DNA of 64,000 bases from Xanthomonas citri pv. mangiferaeindicae (lineage in GTDB: Bacteria; Pseudomonadota; Gammaproteobacteria; Xanthomonadales; Xanthomonadaceae), in the NCBI GenBank assembly GCA_002240395.1, contig CP016836.1, forward strand, positions 3,224,001-3,288,000, given 5' to 3'. The translations under genes were made by a program, and so were the position numbers. The notes beneath the pieces were generated by a model. The model made no database searches. It was not told the origin of the DNA and was given only the letters and a program-made list of their open reading frames with translations. This document shows, one piece after another, positions 25,577 through 34,196 of the stretch. Each line of letters starts with the position of its first letter. Position 1 is the first letter of the stretch.

Positions 25577-25937
25577 TGGACCGCAGGTCAAGCACTGATC
25601 CACCCGCACCGCGCAACGTGCGGTATCGGGTGACATACGGTGTAATGTGCGCGCCGAAGTAGCAACGGAGAGATGACCGGTGGTTTAAGGCAGCGGTCTT
25701 GATCCGGGGGCCGCAGGCCGTAGGAAACATCGACCGCAAGTCGATGGTCAAACCGCCGGCACCGCGCGAAGCGTGGTGTAGTGTGGGAGCGCAGTAACAA
25801 CGGAGAGATGGCCGAGTGGTTTAAGGCAGCGGTCTTGATCCGGAGGCCGCAGGCCGGAGGAAACATCGACCGCAGGTCGATGGTCAAACCGCCGGCACCG
25901 CGCGAAGCGCGGTGTAGTGTGGGAGCGCAGTAACAAC
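25577..25937 (+). repeat. array of truncated tRNA-Ser units before the intact gene
   Basis: Two tandem units of 135 and 136 bp (25667-25801, 25802-25937) each begin with a 37-nt copy of the 5' half of tRNA-Ser, through anticodon TGA, then switch to an unrelated tail with three small hairpins (GGCCGCAGGCC; ATCGACCGCAGGTCGAT; CCGCGCGAAGCGCGG) and end in a promoter-like stretch (GGTGTAGTGTGGGAGCGCAG). The second copy matches the real tRNA exactly over 37 nt; the first has a substitution and a deletion. A decayed third tail precedes them at about 25577-25666. The intact tRNA-Ser follows immediately. Confidence 0.85.
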
Positions 25938-26027
25938 GGAGAGATGGCCGAGTGGTTTAAGGCAGCGGTCTTGAAAACCGCCGAAGGGTCAAACCTTCCG
26001 TGGGTTCGAATCCCACTCTCTCCGCCA
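25938..26027 (+). tRNA. tRNA-Ser (anticodon TGA)
   Basis: 90 nt including encoded CCA. The acceptor stem GGAGAGA pairs with TCTCTCC; the D-arm carries GGCCGAGTGGTTTAAGGC; the anticodon loop TCTTGAAAA has TGA at 25972-25974; the long variable arm typical of serine tRNAs (GAAGGGTCAAACCTTCC) and the T-loop GTTCGAATC follow. It reads UCA/UCG-type serine codons. Its promoter probably lies in the last part of the upstream repeat unit. Confidence 0.95.
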
Positions 26028-26037
26028 ATCTCCTGCC

Positions 26038-26535
26038 TCAACTCAACGCTGACGCCTCCTCATACGGCAGATGCCGCGCACCTGCGGCCTGAAGCGCGGC
26101 CTCGGCACGCGCCAACGCATCGCCTTCGCCGTCGATGACGATCAGGATGCGGCCTGCCTCGATCTCATCCTCGAACGTGCGCCGCACCGGATCGGGCAGG
26201 GAAGCGCCGACCAACGACGACGCCCAGGTGCCGACGGCTGCACCGCCCAGTGTCGTCAAGGCGACGCCGGCGAGAGTCAGTCCAAGCGGCGGCACCGCAA
26301 CCGCCACCAGACCTGCGATCAGACCTGTCGCCCCACCCAAGCCGGCGCCACGCATCGCGGCATGCTTGAAGTCGGTGGGCGCTTCTTTCTGATGCTCGGG
26401 CACGCTTTCGAGCTCGATGTCCGACCGGGCGATCACCGAAATGGCATCGTCTTCAATGCCTGCATCGCGCACCTCACGGATGGCGGTCTGTGCGGCGGGC
26501 AGGGAATCGGTGCTGTAGACGCGGCGGACTTTCAT
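26038..26535 (-). CDS. glycine-rich membrane protein, possible general-stress family
   Basis: Protein of 165 residues. A soluble N-terminal alpha/beta stretch (MKVRRVYSTDSLPAAQTAIR to DDAISVIAR) resembles small stress proteins of the DUF1269/general-stress-17M kind. Residues 75-115 form two glycine-rich, probably hairpin-like membrane helices (GATGLIAGLVAVAVPPLGLT and LTTLGGAAVGTWASSLVG). The C-terminal part (RILIVIDGEGDALARAEAAL) again looks alpha/beta. No clear active-site motif is seen. The family link is tentative. It lies immediately after tRNA-Ser, in the opposite direction. Confidence 0.6.
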   Translation of the reverse strand: MKVRRVYSTDSLPAAQTAIREVRDAGIEDDAISVIARSDIELESVPEHQKEAPTDFKHAAMRGAGLGGATGLIAGLVAVAVPPLGLTLAGVALTTLGGAAVGTWASSLVGASLPDPVRRTFEDEIEAGRILIVIDGEGDALARAEAALQAAGARHLPYEEASALS

Positions 26536-26642
26536 CGAGGACGCTCCGGCTGACGATCGTTCGAGCTTCGGGTAGCCCTCGTGTGTCTGCCGTGAACCGC
26601 GGGATTCGTGTCTGCTGCCACCGCGCACGCATGGCGCACCGG

Positions 26643-27227
26643 TTACAGCGTAGGCAAACCGCCTCCGCCGCCGAGGTGCTCATAGAGGATGGCCGCGCCG
26701 ATGCCGATCAGGATCAATCCGCCGATGATCTCGGCGCGCTTGCCGGCGAGCGCGCCCAACACGCGTCCGAGCATGATGCCGGTGGTCACCATGACCAGGG
26801 TGCAGATACCAATGACGGTCGCCACCACGGCAATGTTGACGTCGAGAAAGGCCAGCCCTACGCCCACCGCCATCGCGTCGATGCTGGTGGCAAAGCCGGT
26901 TGCAGCAAGGTTCCAGAAGCCATGGCGGGCAGGGGTCGCGTCGTCTTCGGGTGTTTTGCGCAGGCCCGCGTGGATCATGCGCGCGCCGAGTAGGCCCAGC
27001 AGGACGAACGCGATCCAGTGATCCCAGGCGCTGACATAGGCGGCCGCCGCTAGACCCAGGGCCCATCCGATGACGGGCGTGAGCGCCTCGATCGTGCCGA
27101 AGATCACACCGGCACGCAGAGCCTGGAGAAAGTGGGGGCGTCGCATCGCCGCGCCCTTGCCGACAGCGGCGGCGAAGGCGTCGGTCGACATGGCGAAGCC
27201 GATCAGGAGGATGGAACCCAGGGACAT
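26643..27227 (-). CDS. mntP: manganese efflux pump MntP
   Basis: Six-helix inner-membrane exporter of 194 residues that protects cells from excess manganese. Family motifs are LLIGFAMSTDAFAAAVGKGA near residue 5 and the inverted-repeat partner ATGFATSIDAMAVGVGLAFL near residue 110; the paired Asp residues in these two motifs are those expected to bind Mn(II). The ATG at 27227 is chosen; 27236 is an alternative. The 5' leader (27290-27412) holds a yybP-ykoY riboswitch, the classic Mn-responsive element of mntP genes, so expression should rise with manganese. Confidence 0.95.
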   Translation of the reverse strand: MSLGSILLIGFAMSTDAFAAAVGKGAAMRRPHFLQALRAGVIFGTIEALTPVIGWALGLAAAAYVSAWDHWIAFVLLGLLGARMIHAGLRKTPEDDATPARHGFWNLAATGFATSIDAMAVGVGLAFLDVNIAVVATVIGICTLVMVTTGIMLGRVLGALAGKRAEIIGGLILIGIGAAILYEHLGGGGGLPTL

Positions 27228-27289
27228 CGTGCGCATCAATCGGGATCGGGCAAGCGCGACAACGGCATGCCGGCACGCCCAATCCGCGT

Positions 27290-27412
27290 GATGCCGGTAC
27301 ACCGCTGGTCTCGCCAACCTGGACTGGTCGCACGCGCCACGATCGCAATGGATCGAGTGTGTTGACGCGGGCGCTTCCGCAGTGCGGAAGCCGGCTACTC
27401 CCCAAGGGGGAC
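27290..27412 (-). promoter_or_regulatory. yybP-ykoY manganese riboswitch upstream of mntP
   Basis: Read on the minus strand the leader contains GGGGAGTAGC, then a perfect hairpin arm pair (GCTTCCGCACTGCGGAAGC), CGTCAACACA, a second helix, and GGCGAGACC. These conserved blocks in this order match the yybP-ykoY class, which senses Mn(II). After it, CCGGCATCACGC and GCGTGCCGGCA can form a switching hairpin near the mntP start. A possible -10 (TATAAC) lies at 27447-27452 on the same strand, about 35 bp upstream of the element. Confidence 0.85.
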
Positions 27413-27550
27413 GCGCATGCTAGCAGCACCGATCGAACGATGCGACGTTATAGCCGATGGCATTTCTCATAGTTGGAACGATTGCACTCCGGCACGAGGC
27501 GTGGGGGCGGCTCCGCCTATGAACCTGCGCTCGCATGCCGTCGTCGCCCG

Positions 27551-27579
27551 CTTGCATCGCATCAGGCCGCCCGTATACT
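27551..27579 (+). promoter_or_regulatory. promoter of the tmRNA gene
   Basis: TTGCAT (27552-27557) and TATACT (27574-27579) are spaced by 16 bp, a good sigma-70 promoter. Transcription would begin near 27586, about 23 nt before the mature 5' end of tmRNA, allowing RNase P processing. Confidence 0.7.
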
Positions 27580-27608
27580 GCATGCATCAGCGTAAGTTCT
27601 GATTTCCC

Positions 27609-27961
<353 letters not shown>

Positions 27962-27986
27962 AAAATCGGTCTCCACAAGACCACAG

Positions 27987-28030
27987 AAGGCCGGGAAAAC
28001 GCGCTCCAGCGCGCTTCCCGGCCTTTTTTT
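27987..28030 (+). terminator. intrinsic terminator of ssrA
   Basis: A long hairpin (AGGCCGGGAA ... TTCCCGGCCT, with a second inner stem GCGCG/CGCGC) is followed by seven T residues. It begins about 26 nt after the tmRNA CCA. Confidence 0.9.
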
Positions 28031-28352
28031 GTCTGCCGTTGTCTGGCCCCGTCCGTTGCAGACCGTGAGACCGTGGGGGGATATGAGTCGCCCTCGGGCG
28101 GATGTCTTTCGCTACCAGCGCTCCAGGAAATCCAAACGACTTGTTTGGCAGGAAGACGCACACATCCATGAACTTCAGCGCCAAGCCAAAAGCGTTCTTG
28201 ACTGTGAAGTCTTGCTGCGCCCCGAAAGCGCTGTCTTCAGCCTTATGTCAGTCGACCTGCCAGAACGCGAGAACTGGGGCGTTGACGGGATTTGGGCTCG
28301 CAGCTTGAGAAGATCGCAGATTGTCGCGCAGCCAATGCGATCAGAAGCGTCG
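28031..28352. other. gene-poor stretch after ssrA, no confident gene
   Basis: This 322-bp segment is visibly less GC-rich than its surroundings. Short open frames exist on both strands but lack ribosome sites, codon bias or recognisable motifs. ssrA 3' flanks are common integration sites, so this may be decayed accessory DNA; no integrase, transposase or repeat of the tmRNA 3' end was seen. Confidence 0.5.
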
Positions 28353-28937
28353 TCACGGCGCGTCCGGCGCCTTGTCGTCCGTGGTGATTGAGCACAGTGT
28401 GTCGATCCCGCCGCGGTCCCGTCGGGCAACCGTAAGCTTGAACTCATCGCATGTTGTCCATGTCCCCGAGCCACTCAACAGGTGGTCGAGTCGGGCGAAG
28501 AACAGGTCATAGGCAGCCCTGGTGCGCAGTGGAACGCCAGGTGTCGAGGACTGCTGGACAGTAGCCCCCGGCCCGCCAATCACAGGCGCTGCGTACACGC
28601 TTCCAGTCGCCCTCGTGACGTCGACCGTGACCCTCGTGGCGCTGGGAAGGGCTTCGGTCGAAACCGTCCAATAATCGGTGCCACCAACGATGGCGATCGC
28701 CATGTAGACGACCCAGCTTCGTTGGCCAACCAGCTTCCCGTCCGGGTAGTCGAAATTGAAGTCATGGTCTGCGAGGCGAAGGATCTTCTCCGCAGCGTCG
28801 AGCACATCCTTCTGGCTCTTGCCGTGGTACTCCCGGACGTGAATCGCCTGCCACTCTTCGCGCGAGCCCGGCCCTTGTATCGAGACGCATCCCGAAAGCC
28901 CCACGGCCAGCATTGCCGCAATCAAAATCTTCCGCAT
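28353..28937 (-). CDS. hypothetical lipoprotein
   Basis: Protein of 194 residues with a lipoprotein signal: MRKILIAAMLAVGLSGC, Cys17 being the lipidation site. The mature protein is acidic/mixed with a moderately conserved-looking core (DYPDGKLVGQRSWVVYMAIA, then TVDVTRATGS) and no enzyme motif. GGGGAGA precedes the ATG. It likely sits in the envelope, with membrane choice unclear because +2 residue is Val. It lies in lower-GC accessory DNA beside ssrA; function is unknown. Confidence 0.75.
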   Translation of the reverse strand: MRKILIAAMLAVGLSGCVSIQGPGSREEWQAIHVREYHGKSQKDVLDAAEKILRLADHDFNFDYPDGKLVGQRSWVVYMAIAIVGGTDYWTVSTEALPSATRVTVDVTRATGSVYAAPVIGGPGATVQQSSTPGVPLRTRAAYDLFFARLDHLLSGSGTWTTCDEFKLTVARRDRGGIDTLCSITTDDKAPDAP

Positions 28938-29630
28938 ATCTCCCCTGTGCCGTCCCCGGCGTTTGTCTTCCGTAGCGCGACTGGATCGGGCCTGCATCCT
29001 TGAATGAAACTCCGTCGCGGAGGCGATTTTGGGCTCACTCCAGGTCGCGGTGCAAGGCTTCGATCTGGTCGTCGCTAGCTGTTCGATGCCAACCAGGCCG
29101 AAGCAGCTTTGATCGATTAGTCGGGCTGCATGGGATAGCTACACATGCGAGGCATGTACCGGATCATCCAGAAGTGCGGCCCGCGAGTCCGGTCTCGTGA
29201 AGGTGTCCTCATTGAGATGGCTTAACGAGAGAGCCCATCCGGTGGCAATCAGGCTATGCGGCTCAAGAAACGCCGCAAAGCACGTTGGCCGCGGCCGACC
29301 AGAAGCCAGGTTAATGCTGCATGGAATGTACCTGCACGCCAGTGGCGATTCCGCCGAAGCTATTTTCGCATTGCAGCGCGCCCTATTCGAAGGCGGCATC
29401 GATGGGGTCGTTCGTTGCTTCCGTGCTCAGTTGGGTTGATCGAGATCACACCTGTGGCGCGCAGTCGAGAGGCCAGAATCGACCTCGCAATTATCATTCT
29501 CGTGATCTTGCGCATCGTAATCCCTGACATCGCAGTGTCGTTGTCTGACCTGGAAACGGTCAATCTAAGCTTTTGTGTCGACCCGGTGACGCGGGAATCC
29601 CCACCCGCGCGATCAGTGTCGACGCATCAG
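28938..29630. other. gene-poor accessory stretch, no confident gene
   Basis: No open frame in this 693-bp region has a ribosome site plus codon bias. A possible small frame at 29197-29439 (plus) was not accepted. The base composition is lower in GC than the flanks. It may hold degraded genes from an earlier insertion. Confidence 0.45.
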
Positions 29631-29978
29631 TTACGCATCAGGACACGGACACGAACGATGGCGTGTTCCGGGGGCGGAATCGGGATTCGGTGGGGCAGGC
29701 TCAGAGGCCGCGCCGCCCCCACGTGCATCAAGCACACCGCGTGCCGCGCTGTCAGAAGAGACCCGCAGGTTCAGCGATTTGCTGTGTTCGATGCCGGCGA
29801 GGGTCAGCGCCAATTCGCCATCGGGCGTCCGATCGACCAGGCCGTCGTCGACGAGTCGGTCGATCAGTGGCAAGGCCTCGGGATCCAGGGGTTGCTGCAA
29901 GTCGATGCGGGTCAGGCATTCGAGCAGATCCGACTCCGGGGTGCCGATGGCGTCGATTTCGATGGAGAAGCGGCGCAT
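29631..29978 (-). CDS. hypothetical small protein
   Basis: 115-residue frame, MRRFSIEIDAIGTPESDLLE at the start, with a plausible folded N-terminal 60 residues (LPLIDRLVDDGLVDRTPDGE, LALTLAGIEHSKSLNLRV) followed by a Gly/Pro-rich tail that is probably unstructured. Codon use in the first part is GC3-rich like real genes here. The ribosome site is weak (GAG before the ATG). It is divergent from the sensor kinase at 30221. No family is recognised; it could be a true small gene or a fortunate frame. Confidence 0.45.
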   Translation of the reverse strand: MRRFSIEIDAIGTPESDLLECLTRIDLQQPLDPEALPLIDRLVDDGLVDRTPDGELALTLAGIEHSKSLNLRVSSDSAARGVLDARGGGAASEPAPPNPDSAPGTRHRSCPCPDA

Positions 29979-30220
29979 GGGGGGCTCTTGCGGCCACGGG
30001 CAGCATCCTGCGCCCCTTGGGGCCGCCAAGCCAGCAGCGTGTGGCCGCCCGGTCGGTGCGGTTCCGCGCTCAGCGCGCCTGTGACCGAGTGGCTGTGCAG
30101 CTCCTATTTCAGCGGATCCGACCGCCGGGGCGCTGCGCGGAGCCGTCCAGTTCCTGTCCATGCCGGGCTGGCGGCGCTGGGGGCGGTGTCTTCGTGTCGC
30201 CAGGCCGTTATCCTGTCGCG

Positions 30221-32416
30221 ATGGCTGGACCCTCGCCTTTTCAACGCCTTACGCCCGCTTCGCTGCGGGCGCGCCTGCGCCGAGGGTATGGGCTCGCGGT
30301 GCTGGTACTGCTCGGTGCGCTGTCGATGGTCGCGCTGTACGCGCACAACGCAAGCGAGCGCGAGCAGCGGCTGGCCGAGGGCAGCTTCGTGGCCGAGGCC
30401 GAGCGCCTGGCCGATGCGGTCCGTCAGCGTCTGCTGCAGTACGAGTTGAGTATCCGGGGCGGGGTGGCCCTGCATAGCGCTGCGGCGGACATGCCGACCA
30501 CCCGGCAATGGCGCGGTTATGTCGAGGGCCTGGACATCGCTCGGCAACTGCCGGGCATGGTCGGCCTGGGCTACGTCGCCTACGTCGATCCGCGGGGGTT
30601 GTCCGAACTGCAGTTGCGGCGGCGGGCGCAGGGAGAGGGCCTGTTCTCTGTGCGGCCGCGCGGCGCGCGCGACAAGTATGGGGTGATCGTCTATTTCGAA
30701 CCGGAGAATCCGGGCTCGCGCACGATGATCGGCTATGACCAGTACAGCGATCCGGTCCGTCGCGCGGCGATGGACGCCGCGCGCGACAGCGGGCAGGTGC
30801 GCCTGAGTGCGCCGATGATATTGCGGCCGATGGCCGCCGATGGTGGACCGGGCGTGCTGATGTTCGGACCGGTCTACCGCACGGTGCGGTTCCCCGAGGC
30901 GCCGGCTGCGCGCGAGAACGCGCTGATCGGCTGGGTGTTTGCCTCATTCCGGTCCGCGGATTTCATCGACCGGTCCGGCGTGAGCAGTGGCCTCCATACC
31001 GCCTTCCGCGTCGTGGATGTGACCGATGGCGGGGATGCGCCGGTGTTGCAGACGCGCAACTTCGACGCCGATCCCTCGGGGCGGGTGCTCCATTCGTTGA
31101 CCCAGACGGTCTATGGCCGCACCTGGCGTTACGACTTCCAGCACATCGGGCCGCTGACCTCGGGCGGCATGCGCGAGCTGCAGACCACGCTGGTGACCGG
31201 GGTGCTGGCGTCGTTGCTGCTGTTCGCGGTGGTGCTCACCCTGGCCAGGACGCAGTCGCGCGCGGAGTTCCTGGCGCGCCGGCTCAGTGATTCCTACCGC
31301 CGCAGCGAGCAGCGATTCCGCAATGCGATGCGTTACTCGGCCATCGGCATGGTGCTGCTGGACCGTAACGGCGCCATCGTCGAGACCAATCCGGCAATGG
31401 CGCAGATCGCGGGCCTGGAGCAGGCGGCGATGACCGGCACGCGGCTGAGCGACTACTTCGTCGATGCGCAGGATCAGGTCACACGGACACAGGAAATGCA
31501 GGCGCTGCGCGAGGGGGTGCATCGCAGCACCCGGCGCCTGCGCCGGTGCGATGGCGATATCCGCCAGGTGCATCTGGCCTCGACGTTGGTGCTGGGCGAG
31601 GCCGACAGCGAGGTCACGCGCCTGGTGCAGGTCGACGATGTGACCGAGCGCCTACGCGCCGAGGCGCAGGTGCATGCGCTCAATCGCACGCTCGAATCGC
31701 GCGTGGAGCAGCGGACCCGCGAACTCACCCAGGCCAACCACGAACTGGAGTCGTTCGCCTACATCGTCTCGCACGACCTGCGCGCGCCGCTGCGCAGCAT
31801 CGACGGCTTCGGGCGGATACTGGCTGAGCGCTACTGCGATGCGATCGACGCACAGGGACAGGACTATCTGGCACGGGTGCGCAATGCGGCCGCGCGGATG
31901 GATGCGTTGATCGACGCCTTGCTGAAGATGTCGCGCATCAGCCGCGGCGAGTTCAAGCGCAGCCCGCTGGATCTGAGTCGGCTGGCGGAGGAGGTGGTGG
32001 CCGAGTTGCGCCATGCCGAGCCGGCGCGGCAGGTCGAGGTCGTCGTCGCACCGGGGCTGACCGCCGAGGGCGATGCGGCGCTGGTGCGCAATCTGCTGCA
32101 GAACCTGCTCGGCAACGCCTGGAAGTTCACCGCCGATACCGCCGAGGCCAGGATCGAGTTCGGCCGCGGCGCCGATGGGGCGTTCTTTGTGCGCGACAAC
32201 GGCGCGGGGTTCAATGCCGATTACGCGGGCAAGCTATTCCGTCCGTTTCAGCGGCTGCACCGTGAGGACGAGTACAAGGGCCACGGGGTGGGGCTGGCGT
32301 CGGTCAAGCGCATCGTCGAACGCCACGGCGGCACGATCTCGGCCGAAGGCGCGCCGGGGCAGGGCGCGACGTTCCGCTTCACGCTGGCGCGCAAACCGGA
32401 ACCGTCGCGGCCCTGA
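30221..32416 (+). CDS. CHASE-PAS hybrid-type sensor histidine kinase
   Basis: Membrane sensor kinase of 731 residues. Two membrane helices (near residues 25-45, GLAVLVLLGALSMVALYAH, and 330-350, VTGVLASLLLFAVVLTLA) flank a periplasmic CHASE-like domain (VGLGYVAYVDPRGLSELQLR; VIVYFEPENPGSRTMIGYDQ). A PAS domain follows (RFRNAMRYSAIGMVLLDRNG), then a coiled coil, HisKA with phospho-accepting His in AYIVSHDLRAPLRSIDGFGR (near residue 517), and an ATPase with NAWKFTADT and a GHGVGLASVKRIVERHGG block. There is no receiver domain. CHASE domains typically sense small extracellular molecules. No response-regulator gene adjoins it. Confidence 0.9.
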   Translation: MAGPSPFQRLTPASLRARLRRGYGLAVLVLLGALSMVALYAHNASEREQRLAEGSFVAEAERLADAVRQRLLQYELSIRGGVALHSAAADMPTTRQWRGYVEGLDIARQLPGMVGLGYVAYVDPRGLSELQLRRRAQGEGLFSVRPRGARDKYGVIVYFEPENPGSRTMIGYDQYSDPVRRAAMDAARDSGQVRLSAPMILRPMAADGGPGVLMFGPVYRTVRFPEAPAARENALIGWVFASFRSADFIDRSGVSSGLHTAFRVVDVTDGGDAPVLQTRNFDADPSGRVLHSLTQTVYGRTWRYDFQHIGPLTSGGMRELQTTLVTGVLASLLLFAVVLTLARTQSRAEFLARRLSDSYRRSEQRFRNAMRYSAIGMVLLDRNGAIVETNPAMAQIAGLEQAAMTGTRLSDYFVDAQDQVTRTQEMQALREGVHRSTRRLRRCDGDIRQVHLASTLVLGEADSEVTRLVQVDDVTERLRAEAQVHALNRTLESRVEQRTRELTQANHELESFAYIVSHDLRAPLRSIDGFGRILAERYCDAIDAQGQDYLARVRNAAARMDALIDALLKMSRISRGEFKRSPLDLSRLAEEVVAELRHAEPARQVEVVVAPGLTAEGDAALVRNLLQNLLGNAWKFTADTAEARIEFGRGADGAFFVRDNGAGFNADYAGKLFRPFQRLHREDEYKGHGVGLASVKRIVERHGGTISAEGAPGQGATFRFTLARKPEPSRP

Positions 32417-32428
32417 GGGGGCCGGCGG

Positions 32429-32929
32429 TCAGGCGTCCTTGTTGTGCCGGCGCAGCAGTCGCTGCTTGTCGCGGGCCCAGTCGCGTTCGCGCTCGGTCTC
32501 GCGCTTGTCGTGCTTCTGCTTGCCCTTGGCGAGCGCGATTTCGGCCTTGATCTTGTTGCCCTTCCAGTACAGCGCGGTCGGCACGACGGTGTAGCCATCG
32601 CGCTGCACGCGGCCGACGAGCACGTCGATCTCGCGCCGATGCAGCAGCAGCTTGCGCGTGCGGTGGGCATCGGCGACGACGTGCGTGGAGGCCTGGATCA
32701 GCGGGGTGATCTGGGCGCCGAACAGGAACAGTTCGCCGTGGCGGATGACGGCGTAGCTCTCGCCGATGTTGGCACGCCCGGCGCGGATGGCCTTGAGCTC
32801 CCAGCCCTGCAGCGCCAGGCCGGCCTCGTAACGGTCCTCGAGGTGGTATTCGTGGCGCGCGCGCTTGTTCAGCGCGATGGTGCCGGTGCTGTTTGCTTTA
32901 TCCTTGGCCTTGCCGCTTTTCTTGCTCAT
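32429..32929 (-). CDS. smpB: SmpB, tmRNA-binding protein
   Basis: Protein of 166 residues that carries tmRNA into stalled ribosomes. Family landmarks are NKRARHEYHLEDRYEAGLAL near residue 20, GWELKAIRAGRANIGESYAV (residues 43-62) and KGNKIKAEIALAKGKQKHDK with the basic tail DKRETERERDW that reads the mRNA channel. The tail ends in KQRLLRRHNKDA. It lies 39 bp from the divergent ratA, an arrangement common across proteobacteria, and its RNA partner ssrA is 4.5 kb upstream. Confidence 0.97.
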   Translation of the reverse strand: MSKKSGKAKDKANSTGTIALNKRARHEYHLEDRYEAGLALQGWELKAIRAGRANIGESYAVIRHGELFLFGAQITPLIQASTHVVADAHRTRKLLLHRREIDVLVGRVQRDGYTVVPTALYWKGNKIKAEIALAKGKQKHDKRETERERDWARDKQRLLRRHNKDA

Positions 32930-32967
32930 TTCCCCATTGTCCTCGAAGCACGACCTCCAGGCGAGTC

Positions 32968-33402
32968 ATGCCCAAGATCGAACGTAGCGCCCTTGTCGGG
33001 CAACCGGCCGAGCGCATGTTCGCGCTGGTCAATGATGTGCCTGCTTATCCGCGCCGGTTCGCCTGGTGCGATTCGGCGCAGGTCCTCGAATCGGGTGACG
33101 ACCGTATCGTCGCCCGGCTGGATCTGGGCCTGGGCGCGTTGCGGACGTGGTTCACGACCGAGAACATCTTGTCGCCACCCGATACCATCGACATGCAGTT
33201 GCGGGACGGCCCGTTCAAGTCGTTGCACGGGCGCTGGACGTTCCGCGCGCTGGATCCAAGCTCGTGCAAGGTGTCGCTGTCGCTGGAGTTCGAGCCCAGC
33301 AGCCGCCTGATGCTGCCGGCGCTTACCCTCGGGTTCCGCGGGCTCGCCGATCGCATGGTCAACGATTTCATCCGGGTCGCCGAGCGCGAGCCGGCCGGCT
33401 GA
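32968..33402 (+). CDS. ratA: RatA-family (COQ10/START-like) protein
   Basis: 144-residue START/COQ10-like fold. The start MPKIERSALVGQPAERMFAL and middle FAWCDSAQVLESGDDRIVA match RatA family proteins. In E. coli RatA blocks 70S assembly by binding the 50S subunit; relatives also resemble ubiquinone-binding COQ10. The gene pair ratA-rnfH beside smpB is standard, and RatB (rnfH) was once proposed as a partner. The stop (33400-33402) and the rnfH start (33411) are 8 bp apart. Confidence 0.9.
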   Translation: MPKIERSALVGQPAERMFALVNDVPAYPRRFAWCDSAQVLESGDDRIVARLDLGLGALRTWFTTENILSPPDTIDMQLRDGPFKSLHGRWTFRALDPSSCKVSLSLEFEPSSRLMLPALTLGFRGLADRMVNDFIRVAEREPAG

Positions 33403-33410
33403 GCACGACG

Positions 33411-33677
33411 ATGCGGATCGAGGTCGTTGACGCGCAGCCCCGGGCGCACCGCAGCTGGACACTCGCGCTGCCCGATGGTGCCGATGTCGCGATGGCGTTG
33501 GCGGCGTTGCCCGATCCGACGGTGCTGGCCGGCATTGCCGGCTATGCGGTGTACGGCGTACGCGTGGAGGCGGCTGCGAAACTGGCCGATGGCGACCGCC
33601 TGGAGCTGTTGCGCCCGTTGCAGCTCGATCCCAAAGAGGCGCGCAGGCGCCGCGCGGCGAAGCGCGACGCGGACTGA
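33411..33677 (+). CDS. rnfH: RnfH-family protein
   Basis: 88-residue protein with a beta-grasp (ubiquitin-like) fold: MRIEVVDAQPRAHRSWTLAL, YAVYGVRVEAAAKLADGDRL, then LRPLQLDPKEARRRRAAK with a basic tail. RnfH-family members sit in rnf or ratA operons; the biochemical role is unsettled. It follows ratA by 8 bp and is likely cotranslated. It ends 7 bp before the stop of the convergent bamE gene. Confidence 0.9.
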   Translation: MRIEVVDAQPRAHRSWTLALPDGADVAMALAALPDPTVLAGIAGYAVYGVRVEAAAKLADGDRLELLRPLQLDPKEARRRRAAKRDAD

Positions 33678-33684
33678 CGCGCCG

Positions 33685-34068
33685 TCAGCGGCGCTTGCCG
33701 CGCTCCTTGGGCAGGTTGCCGAACTTGCGCATCTGCTCGGCCAGTTCCTGATCGCGGTTGGGGAAGTAGTCGCCTTCCCAGCGCGCAAGCTGGTCGTTCT
33801 CGAAGTAGACCGTGAAGTTCTTCACCTCGGTCTGGCCGCTGCGGCCGACCCGCTGGGTGGCGGTGTAGTCCCAGCGCTGGTGATGGAACGGGTCGGCGAT
33901 CGCGGGCGAGCCCAGCAGCGCCTCGACCTGCGGCTTGCCCATGCCCACCTGCAATTGTTCGACCGCGGACTGCTCGATCAGGTTGCCCTGATAGATCGGC
34001 TGCTTGTAGACCAGGGCGCAGCCGCTGGTGGCCAGGACGAGGGCCGAGACGAGAATGACTTTCTGCAT
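33685..34068 (-). CDS. bamE: BamE, outer-membrane assembly lipoprotein
   Basis: 127-residue lipoprotein of the BAM complex that inserts beta-barrels in the outer membrane. The signal MQKVILVSALVLATSGC places lipidation at Cys17. Family motifs are YKQPIYQGNLIEQSAVEQLQ (in part) and VGMGKPQVEALLGSP near residue 43, then DPFHHQRWDYTATQRV. The C-terminal tail is basic (KERGKRR). It is divergent from fur, an arrangement common in gamma-proteobacteria, with a shared promoter region. Confidence 0.95.
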   Translation of the reverse strand: MQKVILVSALVLATSGCALVYKQPIYQGNLIEQSAVEQLQVGMGKPQVEALLGSPAIADPFHHQRWDYTATQRVGRSGQTEVKNFTVYFENDQLARWEGDYFPNRDQELAEQMRKFGNLPKERGKRR

Positions 34069-34106
34069 GGCGGAGGGCAGGGGCCGGGGGCTGCGGAGAC
34101 CGGGCC

Positions 34107-34117
34107 GATGATACACT
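34107..34117. promoter_or_regulatory. overlapping -10 elements of bamE and fur
   Basis: The segment GATGATACACT contains TACACT on the plus strand (34112-34117, extended by an upstream TG), suitable for fur, and its complement reads TATCAT for bamE. No strong -35 is visible on either side, so this is a candidate divergent promoter core only. Confidence 0.4.
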
Positions 34118-34196
34118 GCGCGTCACGCCGCCACCGCGATTCAGGCAGCCGGCGTTCAACCGCCAGTGAATGCCGGCCTGTACTCGGAGACACTTC

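Noticed and set aside
28029..28391. Frame after ssrA (MSRPRADVFRYQRSRKSKRL segment)
   Set aside because: It begins inside the ssrA terminator region and has no recognised motif or ribosome site.
29197..29439. 80-codon plus-strand frame beginning MKVSSLRWLNERAHP
   Set aside because: No ribosome site, codon use unlike local genes, and a competing frame on the other strand; too weak to call.
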